Below, one piece after another: positions 8,554-16,525 of a DNA stretch of 64,000 bases. The stretch is from Bacillota bacterium (lineage in GTDB: Bacteria; Bacillota; Clostridia; Lachnospirales; Lachnospiraceae). Within the stretch, counting starts at the first letter, position 1; every line of letters starts with the position of its first letter. Location: NCBI GenBank assembly GCA_023439125.1, contig JAEXOU010000005.1, positions 872,569-936,568 of the forward strand. The letters run 5' to 3'. A program made the position numbers and the translations under genes. A model generated the notes under the pieces. It was not told the origin of the DNA, did no database searches, and saw only the letters and a program-made list of their open reading frames with translations.

Positions 8554-8868
8554 TTACACCATGCTGAATGTCTGAGTATTTCTACGATATCCTATAATAC
8601 TGCCATTACGAAGTTGATGACCTTCACAACTTAATTGAGTAATAGCATCTACATCGGCTACAGGATGCCCAGACCGGTTCACAATGCGCCACCATCCAGG
8701 CAATCTACCACGATTGTCAAAAATATAGCGACCAACAATACCCCCGACGCCTTTTTTACCGAAAACGATAAGACCGATATCGCCAAATTCGAGCAATTCT
8801 CCCGGTTTTGAATTGATAACTAGCTCGTCAATTTGATTTGCATGAGTTTTTGTGATTTCGATTTTCAT
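8554..8868 (-). CDS. unknown small protein, second gene of RHH/DUF1413 cassette
   Basis: A 104-residue protein of unknown function. It is largely beta/loop in character with a Gly-rich centre (GDIGLIVFGKKGVGGIVGRY) and aromatic/basic patches (LPGWWRIVNRSG, IIGYRRN). It has no membrane segment or cysteine cluster, and one Cys. Its ATG overlaps the stop of the preceding gene (ATGA at 8865-8868) and has GGAGG upstream, so the two are translationally coupled and presumably act together. The architecture (autoregulated promoter, tiny first gene with a ribbon-helix-helix-like N-terminus, overlapping second gene) resembles toxin-antitoxin modules, but no toxin family is recognised and that label would be speculation. 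Confidence 0.75.
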   Translation of the reverse strand: MKIEITKTHANQIDELVINSKPGELLEFGDIGLIVFGKKGVGGIVGRYIFDNRGRLPGWWRIVNRSGHPVADVDAITQLSCEGHQLRNGSIIGYRRNTQTFSMV

Positions 8869-9224
8869 TGATTAACCTCCTTCTTTGAATACCACTGTGT
8901 CTTTGCACTATCCATATGTGTTGCTGTAACATTTGCGATCTTGCCCGCGTCAACGTGTTGGTAAAAGACGCGTCCGAGAGCAAGTTTTATGCCCTTTGGG
9001 ATGCTAACCCAATCAGTAGCCATTACTGCGCGTATGTTAAAATCAGTTCCCATTTTCATCGAATTAACTCGATTTATTAATTCAGGGAACCATCTACGGA
9101 AATCGTTGCCCGGAAGAACTATATCTTTGACGTACTGAGCGATCGTACTCCCTTCGATGTTAGCTTTTTCCTCCAGCTTAGCATATTCATCATCACTAAC
9201 TGGTATTTGAATAACCTTTGCCAT
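8865..9224 (-). CDS. RHH-like N-terminus plus DUF1413-like domain protein
   Basis: 119 residues. Residues 3-37 (VIQIPVSDDEYAKLEEKA, then SIAQ-type helix STIAQYVKDIVL) look like a ribbon-helix-helix DNA-binding unit: a short strand followed by two helices. Residues 45-115 (MGTDFNIRAVMATDW, IPKGIKLALGRVFYQHV, then a strand ending YSKK) resemble DUF1413, a small domain of unknown function found in Firmicutes and phages; this match is from memory. A strong AAAGGAGGG site precedes the ATG. The promoter at 9261-9289 is overlapped by two near-identical palindromes, so this protein is the natural candidate for an autorepressor. Confidence 0.78.
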   Translation of the reverse strand: MAKVIQIPVSDDEYAKLEEKANIEGSTIAQYVKDIVLPGNDFRRWFPELINRVNSMKMGTDFNIRAVMATDWVSIPKGIKLALGRVFYQHVDAGKIANVTATHMDSAKTQWYSKKEVNQ

Positions 9225-9253
9225 AATGACCCTCCTTTATAATAATTACCTCT

Positions 9254-9270
9254 GGTTATTATTATAAACC
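9254..9270. promoter_or_regulatory. operator-like palindrome over the -10 box
   Basis: GGTTATTATTATAAACC is an imperfect palindrome overlapping the TATAAT box. It is nearly identical to the site at 9292-9308 (one base differs), with starts 38 bases apart. A third, reversed half-site, AATAATTACC, sits at 9241-9250. Probable binding site for the ribbon-helix-helix protein of the cassette. Confidence 0.6.
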
Positions 9271-9289
9271 TAGTTAAAATATGTGTCAA
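9261..9289 (-). promoter_or_regulatory. consensus sigma-A promoter of the DUF1413 cassette
   Basis: On the minus strand TTGACA (9284-9289) and TATAAT (9261-9266) are both exact consensus hexamers with a 17-base spacer. This is the strongest vegetative promoter in the window. It stands 37 bases before the first ATG and is bracketed by operator-like palindromes, the usual design for a strong promoter held down by its own product. Confidence 0.85.
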
Positions 9290-9290
9290 T

Positions 9291-9309
9291 AGGTTATTAT
9301 TAAAAACCT
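9291..9309. promoter_or_regulatory. operator-like palindrome next to the -35 box
   Basis: AGGTTATTATTAAAAACCT begins one base upstream (minus strand) of the -35 hexamer and repeats the 9254-9270 site. Two such sites flanking one promoter suggest cooperative binding of a dimeric repressor. Confidence 0.6.
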
Positions 9310-9423
9310 GATATCATTACTTAATATTAAATTGTCAATATAAAGTCATATAGAACACTATGGCAAAAAACAGTGGCTAGAAATCTAGAAACCAAGACTC
9401 CACTACAGACCCATACAGAACCT

Positions 9424-9492
9424 AAAAAGAATGAAGTCACATCAAAGAAATCAAATTTAATTATGGTTTCTTTAATATAACTTCATTCTTTT
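9424..9492 (-). terminator. terminator after trhP
   Basis: AAAGAATGAAGT pairs with ACTTCATTCTTT, with an inner AAAGAAA/TTTCTTT stem; a T-run follows on the minus strand. It closes the trhP transcript and insulates the cassette promoter downstream. Confidence 0.7.
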
Positions 9493-9510
9493 ACTATAAT
9501 CTCAATCTAC

Positions 9511-10791
9511 TTATTGCCCGCAAGAAGCACAGCCACCTTCTGGTTTTGAAGGTTTATCCGCACTATTTACACGAAGGATATCATACTGGTCTAGGCTCGC
9601 ATCGAAGGTAACGAATAGTTTCTGCTGTGGATGAGGACAGCTTTCCATCTGATTGCCCTCTTCATCTTCAATCTTTAACACAGTTGTCGCTACATTCTCA
9701 CCATTTGGTTTCATCACTTCTATTACATCACCGACACAGAACTTATTTCTTTGTTCCATCTCACAGGTGCCATCTTCTCGTCTACCTGAGATAGTTCCAA
9801 GGTAAACATAATCCTTTACATAGCTATTCGTATCATAAATCTGAGCATCTGTTTGAGGTTTGTTAAAGAAGAAGCCTGTTGTAAACTGACGATACGTACA
9901 TTTTGCGATTTCCTGACGATACCATTCAAGATTCTCACGGTATTTTTCTTCACTTTCAAAATAATCATCAATCGCTTTACGGTAAGTTCTCGCTACGGCT
10001 GCAACATAAAGAGCTGTTTTCATACGTCCTTCTACCTTTAAGCTATCGATTCCAGCAGCAACGATTTCTGGAATAAATTCAATCATACATAGATCTTTTG
10101 AGTTAAAGATATAAGTACCGCGATCATTCTCATAAACTGGCATATACTCACCTGGACGAGTTTCTTCAACTACATGGTATTTCCAACGACAGGCATGAGT
10201 ACAAGCACCTTTGTTTGCATCTCTTCCAGTAAAATAGTTGCTTAATAAACAACGTCCAGAATACGCAATACACATTGCTCCATGAATAAATGTCTCAATT
10301 TCTAAATCATCTGGTATATTTGCTCTTAATTCCTTAATTTCGTCTAATGACATCTCACGAGCAGAAACAACACGAGCTGCTCCTAACTTGTGCCAAAACT
10401 GATATGTTCTATAATTTACGCTGTTCGCTTGTGTACTAATATGAAGTTCAATTTCAGGACAAACATCCTTAGCAATATCAAATACACCTGGATCAGAGAT
10501 AATCAATGCATCTGGCTTGATCTCTTTAAGTTCTCTAAAGTATTGTTCAACACCCTTAAGATCATAGTTATGTGCTGTTATATTAGCAGTTACATAAACT
10601 TTTTTTCCATACTGGTGAGCAAATGCAATTCCCTCTTTCATATCCTCAAGAGTAAAATTCTTTGCTTTTGCACGAAGCCCATACATTTCTCCACCAATAT
10701 ATACTGCATCCGCACCATATATAATCGCTGTCTTTAATACTTCTAAATTACTTGCCGGTATTAATAATTCCGGTTTTTCTCTTCTACTCAT
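9511..10791 (-). CDS. trhP: U32-family protein, probable tRNA uridine 5-hydroxylation enzyme
   Basis: Member of peptidase family U32. In Bacillus subtilis and E. coli, U32 proteins of this type (TrhP) install 5-hydroxyuridine at tRNA position 34 using prephenate. Start chosen at the ATG at 10789-10791 (MSRREKPELLIPAS, weak GAGTG site), giving about 426 residues. The longer frame to 10917 is translated from repeat element B1, and the same peptide (MSLTRPRLARVF) is encoded by the copy at 63.6 kb, so that extension is not protein. Motifs: GADAVYIGGEMYGLRAKA near the N-terminus, the U32 signature with Cys residues at GAMCIAYSGRCLLSNY and CTHACRW, and a C-terminal CASCGQ. trmR, whose substrate this enzyme makes, is the nearest upstream gene, although repeats B1 and D1 separate them. 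Confidence 0.85.
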   Translation of the reverse strand: MSRREKPELLIPASNLEVLKTAIIYGADAVYIGGEMYGLRAKAKNFTLEDMKEGIAFAHQYGKKVYVTANITAHNYDLKGVEQYFRELKEIKPDALIISDPGVFDIAKDVCPEIELHISTQANSVNYRTYQFWHKLGAARVVSAREMSLDEIKELRANIPDDLEIETFIHGAMCIAYSGRCLLSNYFTGRDANKGACTHACRWKYHVVEETRPGEYMPVYENDRGTYIFNSKDLCMIEFIPEIVAAGIDSLKVEGRMKTALYVAAVARTYRKAIDDYFESEEKYRENLEWYRQEIAKCTYRQFTTGFFFNKPQTDAQIYDTNSYVKDYVYLGTISGRREDGTCEMEQRNKFCVGDVIEVMKPNGENVATTVLKIEDEEGNQMESCPHPQQKLFVTFDASLDQYDILRVNSADKPSKPEGGCASCGQ

Positions 10792-10867
10792 AAAACACTC
10801 CATTCTATTATCTGACTGCATTGCAATTTCTATTATCTGACCGCTTTGCAATCCTATCACCTGAACA

Positions 10868-10964
10868 GTGTTTTGCTTGCAAAACACTCGCGCCAAGCGC
10901 GGTCGCGTAAGCGACATCTTCCTATCGCGCTTGTGTGCATCTTAGCGTCCATCCTTTTGGACGC
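10868..10964. repeat. family B repeat, copy 1
   Basis: A 97-base element starting with the hairpin GTGTTTTGC-TT-GCAAAACAC, then a CG-rich stretch (CGCGCCAAGCGCGG), and ending with a GTCC/GGAC hairpin. The copy at 63553-63649 has the same length and differs at three bases by my reading. It lies directly before the trhP start. Confidence 0.85.
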
Positions 10965-10970
10965 TTTTTT

Positions 10971-11008
10971 TACATACTAGGAAATTCAGAGGAATTTCCT
11001 AGTATGTA
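10971..11008. repeat. family D hairpin (D1)
   Basis: TACATACTAGGAAATTC pairs perfectly with GAATTTCCTAGTATGTA around the loop AGAG. The GGAAATTC/GAATTTCC core recurs at 19.3, 24.9, 40.4 and 51.1 kb with different outer arms. Together with B1 it fills the 315-base gap between trmR and trhP. It is followed by a small GCAAAGT/ACTTTGC hairpin near 11014-11034. Confidence 0.8.
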
Positions 11009-11105
11009 AAAAAGCAAAGTACACACAACTTTGCTTCCTTATGATATCATATTCTTTTACAAATTCCAAACTTTTTTTCTATCCTAATTTTACTATTTTT
11101 ATTTA

Positions 11106-11813
11106 TTATTGCTTTAGAATCGATACTGCAACACCATCTCCAACTGGTAAAATCATTGTCTGAAATTCTGGCATATGAGTCAATGTATATAAATATTCAC
11201 GCATTCTCACATGAATCGTACGGTCTCGTCTCGAAATACTGTATTTTGATTTCGCAATGCTGCCTTCCTGAAGAACATTATCTGTTATAAATAGACCTCC
11301 ATCTGCTAATAACTTCATAATCTCAGGAAGAAAATTCATATACTGAGCTTTTGCAGCATCCATAAATATAAAATCAAATTTCTTTGCTAATGGAACTTCA
11401 TTTTTCCCAGGATAGAATAATGTAACTTCACTTTCCTGTGGCTCTCCATTTAGCATACGTAATGCATCCATAGCCTCTCCCATCATAAGCGTAATATCTT
11501 GCGCCCTACGTGCATTCGGGAGATTTTTCTTTGCTTCTACTAGACGCATCTCAACCTTTTCAATTGTAGTGATTCTACAGTTATTCGGCATATATTCACT
11601 CATCAATGAACTAGAAAAACCAACAGCGGCTCCTACTTCAAGAATTTCTTTCGGCTGTTTCATAGTGAGAAAGAATTTTAATAATGTTTGCGCCTCTTTT
11701 CGTATAATTGGTACTTCGTCTTGAATTGCTTTCTTTTCTAGCTCTCTTAGATACTCTGGTAGATCAATTTCCAAGGAATTAATATAACTAGCAATATGTT
11801 CATCTACAATCAT
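11106..11813 (-). CDS. trmR: tRNA 5-hydroxyuridine O-methyltransferase
   Basis: SAM-dependent O-methyltransferase of the caffeoyl-CoA/catechol type, 235 residues. The SAM loop is EILEVGAAVGFSS (about 74-86), followed by the acidic TTIEKVEMRL strand, FIFMDAAKAQY (metal-binding Asp) and ITDNVLQEG (second metal ligand pair). Bacillus YrrM/TrmR has this architecture and methylates ho5U34 of tRNA to mo5U. The assignment rests on that resemblance and on the nearby U32 gene, since the two adjoin in Bacillus (yrrMNO). No convincing ribosome-binding site is visible before the ATG. A generic small-molecule O-methyltransferase is the alternative. Confidence 0.83.
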   Translation of the reverse strand: MIVDEHIASYINSLEIDLPEYLRELEKKAIQDEVPIIRKEAQTLLKFFLTMKQPKEILEVGAAVGFSSSLMSEYMPNNCRITTIEKVEMRLVEAKKNLPNARRAQDITLMMGEAMDALRMLNGEPQESEVTLFYPGKNEVPLAKKFDFIFMDAAKAQYMNFLPEIMKLLADGGLFITDNVLQEGSIAKSKYSISRRDRTIHVRMREYLYTLTHMPEFQTMILPVGDGVAVSILKQ

Positions 11814-11937
11814 TGTTTATTTTTAGTAGCAAACTGTATTGTATGTCTGAAAGCTCTTTACACAAAATACTGTCTACTACGTTCTCCTTTCTTACAATAA
11901 ACTAAAATTTTTCGCATGCTCTACAAATTAAAATTTG

Positions 11938-12606
11938 TCAGTTCCTCATCTGTTCCAATTGCTCCTGTGTAAGCGATATAATCTCTCCTTTAATCATTCG
12001 ATAGATTTGTCCTATCTGTATGACACTTTCTTTTTTTACAAAAATAGCACTTTCATCTGTCATGAGGCATACTGGAAGTTCCATGGAAACCTGCTTCAGA
12101 TATTGTAATAGTTTTTCATCTTCGAATGGATAATGTGCCTTGACCGTAATATCCGCAAATCCCAACCCTTCATAAGGAGCAAGGGATTCATATATATCAA
12201 CCGTATGCTTTCCCATATTCATGGCACCTGCACTTACCCCTAATATCACAGCACTACTTTGGCGAATCTCGTCGAGTAAGCCTTTGTCACACATTAACTT
12301 AAATTGCAGTGTAGCATTCCCTCCCATAAGGAAAATAAAAGACGCCCCACGGATTAGGCTTACTGCGTCAGCCGCTTTTGTTCGATTGTCAATCACGCAG
12401 TGCTTTACAAAAGGCATATTTCTCTCGGCAAACATCTCATGCATTCCATCTGAATCGTCATCGTTTTGCGCATAGTTATCTGGCTGGCAGCTGATAAACA
12501 CAAGGCTATCTCGAATATTCAATTCCTCCTTAAGTACATCTGCAATACTATCCGTAAAGTGATGTGTTGGAAATCCACTAAAAAAACCCAGCAACTTGGC
12601 ATTCAT
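11938..12606 (-). CDS. S51-family peptidase-like protein
   Basis: About 222 residues from the ATG at 12604-12606 (MNAKLLGFFSG), which has a GGGGGAT stretch upstream; a TTG six codons earlier is also open. The fold is class I glutamine-amidotransferase-like. IFLMGGNATLQFK is the Gly-rich turn, and ILGVSAGAMNMG is the nucleophile elbow whose Ser is the S51 catalytic residue. A His within KAHYPFED is a likely partner, and LMTDESAIFV matches the later strand. Family members include dipeptidase E (Asp-X peptides) and cyanophycinase. Substrate is not determinable here. The gene lies between trmR and the MltG-like gene, next to family C repeats. Confidence 0.82.
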   Translation of the reverse strand: MNAKLLGFFSGFPTHHFTDSIADVLKEELNIRDSLVFISCQPDNYAQNDDDSDGMHEMFAERNMPFVKHCVIDNRTKAADAVSLIRGASFIFLMGGNATLQFKLMCDKGLLDEIRQSSAVILGVSAGAMNMGKHTVDIYESLAPYEGLGFADITVKAHYPFEDEKLLQYLKQVSMELPVCLMTDESAIFVKKESVIQIGQIYRMIKGEIISLTQEQLEQMRN

Positions 12607-12673
12607 AATTCTTTTATCCCCCAAAATTTTTAATATTTAATACACCTGCCTCTTTGCAGACTCAAAGTTAAAG

Positions 12674-13124
12674 TGTCATTTTGCACATGTATAAGCTTAC
12701 TAAATATCTTGCTCGCCATTTTGCGCATCAATAAACTTGCTAAGTATGAGATGACAAACATAATTCAGAAGCAACTGTTATGAAGTCGTCGGTACTTAGG
12801 GCCTATACTTTAGGCCCTTACGTACCGCTACGACTTCATTCAAGCGAGAGCGTGTTGCGGATGAATTATGTTATAGAATTTAGATTGTCATTTTGCACAT
12901 AGATAAGCTTACTCGGTATCTTGCTCGTCATTTTGCACATAAATAAACTTGCTAAGTATGAGATGACAAACATAATTCAAAAGCAACTGTTATGAAGTCG
13001 TCGGTACTTAGGGCCTGTACTTTAAGCCCTTACGTACCGCTACGACTTCATTCAAGCGAAAGCGTGTTGCGGATGAATTATGTTTCTCATCTCATACTCA
13101 CAACTTCCCGTGCAAAATGACGTC
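12674..13124. repeat. tandem pair of family C giant palindromes (C1, C2)
   Basis: Two head-to-tail units (about 12674-12886 and 12887-13124). Unit 2 has three nested paired arms. The outermost is TCATTTTGCAC / GTGCAAAATGA. A middle arm of 24 bases (12955-12978 with 13075-13098) has two mismatches. The inner arm is TGAAGTCGT..GGTAC with GTACC..ACGACTTCA around GGGC/GCCC. An unpaired side segment, TTCAAGCGAAAGCGTGTTGCG, is conserved in all copies of the family. Unit 1 lacks most of the right middle arm. No ORF is present, and the pair fills the gap 12607-13176. Confidence 0.88.
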
Positions 13125-13176
13125 CACAAATTAACCTCCGCAAAAAGGGTGCTTTTGCAAGCACCCTTAAGTTTGT

Positions 13177-13662
13177 CTATGGAATTACAGTACCAGTATC
13201 ATCCGTAATCGTATCATCTGTAGATGTATCTCCCTGCTCTGGCGTCACAGTAGGCGCTTGCACTTCTACCTTTACAATTGAATTCTTCTGGTCTGTGATC
13301 TCTTTTAGGATATCATCATAATCCATTGAAGTATTTAAGACGTACGTACCTGGATAAATATCATAGTTTTTTATTTTTGTTTTTAAATAAAAGGAATACT
13401 TATTCACAATCAAGCTATTAAACTCTAGTTTATTCGCTATATCCATAGTTGATTCCCCAGATTCAATTCGAAAATCAATATCTTTTCCTGGTTCTTCAGC
13501 AGCAGGAACTGAGCCAAAAACTTGATAAGAAAAATCATAAACATACTTTCCAACAGTTACTGTAATCCAAATTACAGCTGCATAGAAAAGTATATTTAAG
13601 AATACTCTCAATATTGCATTTGCTACTTTTAGTATTACACCTGAACTTGTTGATTTACCCAT
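13177..13662 (-). CDS. MltG/YceG-like N-terminal fragment protein, catalytic domain absent
   Basis: 161 residues: a membrane helix (about 18-43), then a LysM-like segment (DFRIESGESTMDIANKLEFN, then YPGTYVLNTSMDYDDILKEIT) that matches the N-terminal domain of the endolytic transglycosylase MltG, and a short Thr/Asp-rich tail. The catalytic YceG domain with its Glu is missing; a stop and repeat C follow directly. Full-length mltG precedes trmR in many Firmicutes (yrrL-yrrM), so the position suggests a shortened orthologue. It begins 16 bases after the RNase J stop with GAGG five bases before the ATG, and is probably cotranscribed with RNase J. Transglycosylase activity is unlikely; a structural or regulatory role is conceivable. 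Confidence 0.75.
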   Translation of the reverse strand: MGKSTSSGVILKVANAILRVFLNILFYAAVIWITVTVGKYVYDFSYQVFGSVPAAEEPGKDIDFRIESGESTMDIANKLEFNSLIVNKYSFYLKTKIKNYDIYPGTYVLNTSMDYDDILKEITDQKNSIVKVEVQAPTVTPEQGDTSTDDTITDDTGTVIP

Positions 13663-13678
13663 ATACTACCTCACACCA

Positions 13679-15505
13679 TTATACTTCCATGATAATTGGA
13701 AGTATCATTGGATTTCTCTTCATTTTTTTCCAAAGATAATCGCTAAGCGAGTCTTTGATTTCATTCTTAATCTTACCCCAGTCAGTCATATTTTTACTTA
13801 AGCACTTATCAAGAGCATCACATACTACTGTTCTTGCCTCATCCATTAAGTTTTCTGACTCGCGAACATATACAAAACCACGTGATACAATATCTGGACC
13901 AGATAAAACCTGATTGCTATATTTCTCAAGAGTAACTACAACGATGATAAGACCATTTTCCGAGAGATGCTGACGGTCTCTTAATACAATATTACCGACA
14001 TCACCAACTCCAAGGCCATCAACTAAGATACCTTGAGCCGGGATATGATTAACAATTTTTGCACTATCTTGTGATAACGCAAGAACATCACCAGACGTCA
14101 TAATAATAACATTATCCTTCGCTACTCCCATATCTTGTGCAATTTCAGCATGGCACTTAAGGTGACGGAATTCTCCGTGGACAGGAATCGCATACTTAGG
14201 TTTTGTTAACGCATAGATTAACTTGATTTCTTCTTGACATGCATGACCTGAAACATGGGTATCCTGATATATAACTTTGGCACCCTTCATCGACAATTCA
14301 TTGATAATCTTTGATACATTTTTCTCATTACCAGGAATTGGAGTAGAACTAAGAATCACGGTATCACCAGGTGTAATTGATATCTTACGGTGAATCGAAG
14401 CTGCGATACGAGATAAAGCTGCCATTGTCTCACCTTGACTACCTGTTGTTATTAATACTAAGTTTTCATCTGCATAATTCTTCATCTGCTCGATATCGAT
14501 TAAGATATTATCAGGCATCTTAATATACCCAAGTTCTGCTGCAGTAGTCACAATATTAACCATACTGCGGCCTTCAATCACTACTTTACGGTTATACTTT
14601 TGTGCAGAATTAATAATCTGCTGAACACGATCCACATTCGAAGCAAAGGTTGCGACGATAATTCTGTGTTTTGTATTCTCTGCGAAAATATTATCAAATG
14701 TCTTACCTACCGTACGTTCTGACATTGTATAGCCAGGTCTCATAACGTTCGTACTATCGCACATAAGTGCTAAGACACCTTTCTTTCCAAGTTCACCAAA
14801 TTTCTGTAAATCAATTGTTTCACCAAAAACTGGAGTATAATCTACTTTAAAGTCACCAGTATGAACAATGATACCTGCTGGTGAATAAATAGCTAATGCT
14901 GCAGCATCTGCAATGCTATGGTTTGTTCGAATAAATTCAATTCGAAAACACCCAAGATTAATGGATTGTCCATATTTAATCACTTTTCTCTTCGTAGACT
15001 TTAATAAGTTATGTTCCTTTAACTTATTCTCTATAATACCGAGCGTTAACTTTGTTGCATAAATAGGAACGTTAACGTCCTTCAATACATATGGAAGAGA
15101 ACCAATATGATCCTCATGTCCATGAGTAATTACAAATCCCTTTACCTTTGCAATATTATCCTTTAAATAAGTAACATCCGGAATTACTAAGTCAATTCCT
15201 AACATATCATCTTCCGGGAATGCTAAACCGCAATCTACAACAATAATACTATCTTCATATTCAAAAGCAGTGATATTCATACCAATCTGCTCTAATCCAC
15301 CAAGTGGAATTATCTTAACAGTAGGTTCCTTCGGTTCCTCCTGTTGTTCTACTGTAACGGTTAATTCTTCCTTTTGCTTTGCTTGCACACGTTCTACACG
15401 GTAAGCCGGTTTAGGCATTCTTCTCTTACTAGAAGACCTTTCCGATGTTCTCTCCTTCTTAACACCTTCTGCCTTTGTACTTTTACTATTTTCTTTTTCT
15501 ATCAA
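13679..15505 (-). CDS. rnjA: ribonuclease J
   Basis: Metallo-beta-lactamase/beta-CASP ribonuclease with endo- and 5'-3' exonuclease activity, central to mRNA decay in Firmicutes. The 608 residues start at a TTG (15503-15505) behind GGAGGTG. The first 60 residues are a basic, low-complexity extension (KKERTSERSSSKRR). The core starts at VKIIPLGGLEQIGMN, with the zinc motif HGHEDHIGS, the HTGDFKVD and CDSTNV motifs, and the beta-CASP segments (TTGSQGE, HVSGHA, PVHGEFRH). The whole C-terminal domain is present. The Fur-family gene lies 60 bases upstream and the MltG-like gene 16 bases downstream. Confidence 0.94.
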   Translation of the reverse strand: MIEKENSKSTKAEGVKKERTSERSSSKRRMPKPAYRVERVQAKQKEELTVTVEQQEEPKEPTVKIIPLGGLEQIGMNITAFEYEDSIIVVDCGLAFPEDDMLGIDLVIPDVTYLKDNIAKVKGFVITHGHEDHIGSLPYVLKDVNVPIYATKLTLGIIENKLKEHNLLKSTKRKVIKYGQSINLGCFRIEFIRTNHSIADAAALAIYSPAGIIVHTGDFKVDYTPVFGETIDLQKFGELGKKGVLALMCDSTNVMRPGYTMSERTVGKTFDNIFAENTKHRIIVATFASNVDRVQQIINSAQKYNRKVVIEGRSMVNIVTTAAELGYIKMPDNILIDIEQMKNYADENLVLITTGSQGETMAALSRIAASIHRKISITPGDTVILSSTPIPGNEKNVSKIINELSMKGAKVIYQDTHVSGHACQEEIKLIYALTKPKYAIPVHGEFRHLKCHAEIAQDMGVAKDNVIIMTSGDVLALSQDSAKIVNHIPAQGILVDGLGVGDVGNIVLRDRQHLSENGLIIVVVTLEKYSNQVLSGPDIVSRGFVYVRESENLMDEARTVVCDALDKCLSKNMTDWGKIKNEIKDSLSDYLWKKMKRNPMILPIIMEV

Positions 15506-15565
15506 GATTGCACCTCCAAAATATTATTTATGTAATTTCGTAGTGCAAACATATGAACTATATCT

Positions 15566-16036
15566 TTATTGCTCTTTATTATGATTAAGATGTTTATTGC
15601 ATTCACAACAAGTTCCGTACAATTTCACTTCGTGATTCACAACCGTAAAGCCCATTGTCTCCTCAATCTTATCCTCTAATTTTTCAAGCAAATCGTCTTG
15701 AAATGTAAAGACCTGCCCACATTCAAGGCAAATCAAATGATGGTGATGATGAGATTTATTTTCCAAATTACGATTACCAATCTCATATCTAGTATATCCA
15801 TCATCCAAATTAAGTTTATCAATTAACTTTAACTCAGATAATACCTGAATGGTTCGATACACCGTGGCAAGCCCTATATCTGGAAACATTTCTTTTACAC
15901 AATCATAGATTTCTTCTGCGGTCAAGTGCTCATCCGGTCGATTACTAAGCACTTCTAATATCGCCACACGCTGTGTTGTTACCTTTAATCCATTTTGCTT
16001 TAACAGCGCCTTAAATCTCTCTTGCATATCAGTCAT
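15566..16036 (-). CDS. Fur-family metal/peroxide-responsive repressor
   Basis: 156-residue Fur-superfamily regulator. It has a winged-helix DNA-binding domain (residues 1-85; TTQRVAILEVL, DIGLATVYRTIQVLSEL), the metal-sensing HHHHHLICLECG stretch, and a structural zinc site made of two CxxC pairs (CLEC and CCEC). Telling Fur, Zur and PerR apart from sequence alone is unreliable. The His-rich motif and the paired CxxC fit a Fur or Zur/PerR-like sensor. It sits upstream of RNase J on the same strand. No Fur-box palindrome was recognised in the window. Confidence 0.88.
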   Translation of the reverse strand: MTDMQERFKALLKQNGLKVTTQRVAILEVLSNRPDEHLTAEEIYDCVKEMFPDIGLATVYRTIQVLSELKLIDKLNLDDGYTRYEIGNRNLENKSHHHHHLICLECGQVFTFQDDLLEKLEDKIEETMGFTVVNHEVKLYGTCCECNKHLNHNKEQ

Positions 16037-16196
16037 CTTATCACCTACTCATCTCAATAAATTCATACTGTCTGCGTACTAGTATTATTCTCACATAACT
16101 TTTATAATTAACTATGCTTATGCACATAATTTTCTAATCTAATTTCAACCTTACATTCAAATGGAATGCTAAGCTAAACAACTTGTATCTTACTTC

Positions 16197-16484
16197 CTAT
16201 TCTGATACGAAATCAGTATCATCTAATAATTCATCGAATATAGATGCAATTGCATCAAGTTCTCTATCATCCTCTACGATATCATATACCGCTTCCTCAG
16301 CGTCTTCACTTGAGATATCCTTTAAGATATAAGCATCCACTTCACCTTCACTATCATCATCTTCTTCAGTTACTAACAGATAGTTTACACCATTTAACTT
16401 TGTTTGTTCAACTACGCAAAATACAACTTCTTCACCATCTTCTGTTGTAAAATTTATCTTACGCAAATCTTTGCTATCTTCCAT
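16197..16484 (-). CDS. DUF1292 (YrzB-like) acidic protein
   Basis: 95-residue, very acidic protein (many Asp and Glu, EEDDDSEGEVDAY). A beta-rich core (INFTTEDGEEVVFCVVEQTKLNGVNYLLV) is typical of DUF1292/YrzB. It sits between ruvX and the fur gene, as in many Firmicutes (yrzL-yrrK-yrzB order in Bacillus). No biochemical function is established for the family. GAGG lies before the ATG. The shadow ORF opposite it is His/Leu-rich only because of the GAT/GAA codon run and is not a gene. Confidence 0.85.
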   Translation of the reverse strand: MEDSKDLRKINFTTEDGEEVVFCVVEQTKLNGVNYLLVTEEDDDSEGEVDAYILKDISSEDAEEAVYDIVEDDRELDAIASIFDELLDDTDFVSE

Positions 16485-16525
16485 AAATACCTCTTATTTT
16501 TTATATTCGTACATAGAGAAACAAG

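Noticed and set aside
10792..10917. N-terminal extension of the U32 protein to 10917
   Set aside because: This part is translation of repeat B1; the same peptide is encoded by B2 at 63.6 kb with no relation to a U32 gene. A better start exists at 10791.
12674..13124. Family C elements as insertion sequences
   Set aside because: No transposase ORF in any copy and no short target duplication that I could confirm; called repeats only.
16244..16450. Plus-strand ORF rich in His and Leu
   Set aside because: Mirror image of the acidic codons of the DUF1292 gene; no ribosome-binding site.
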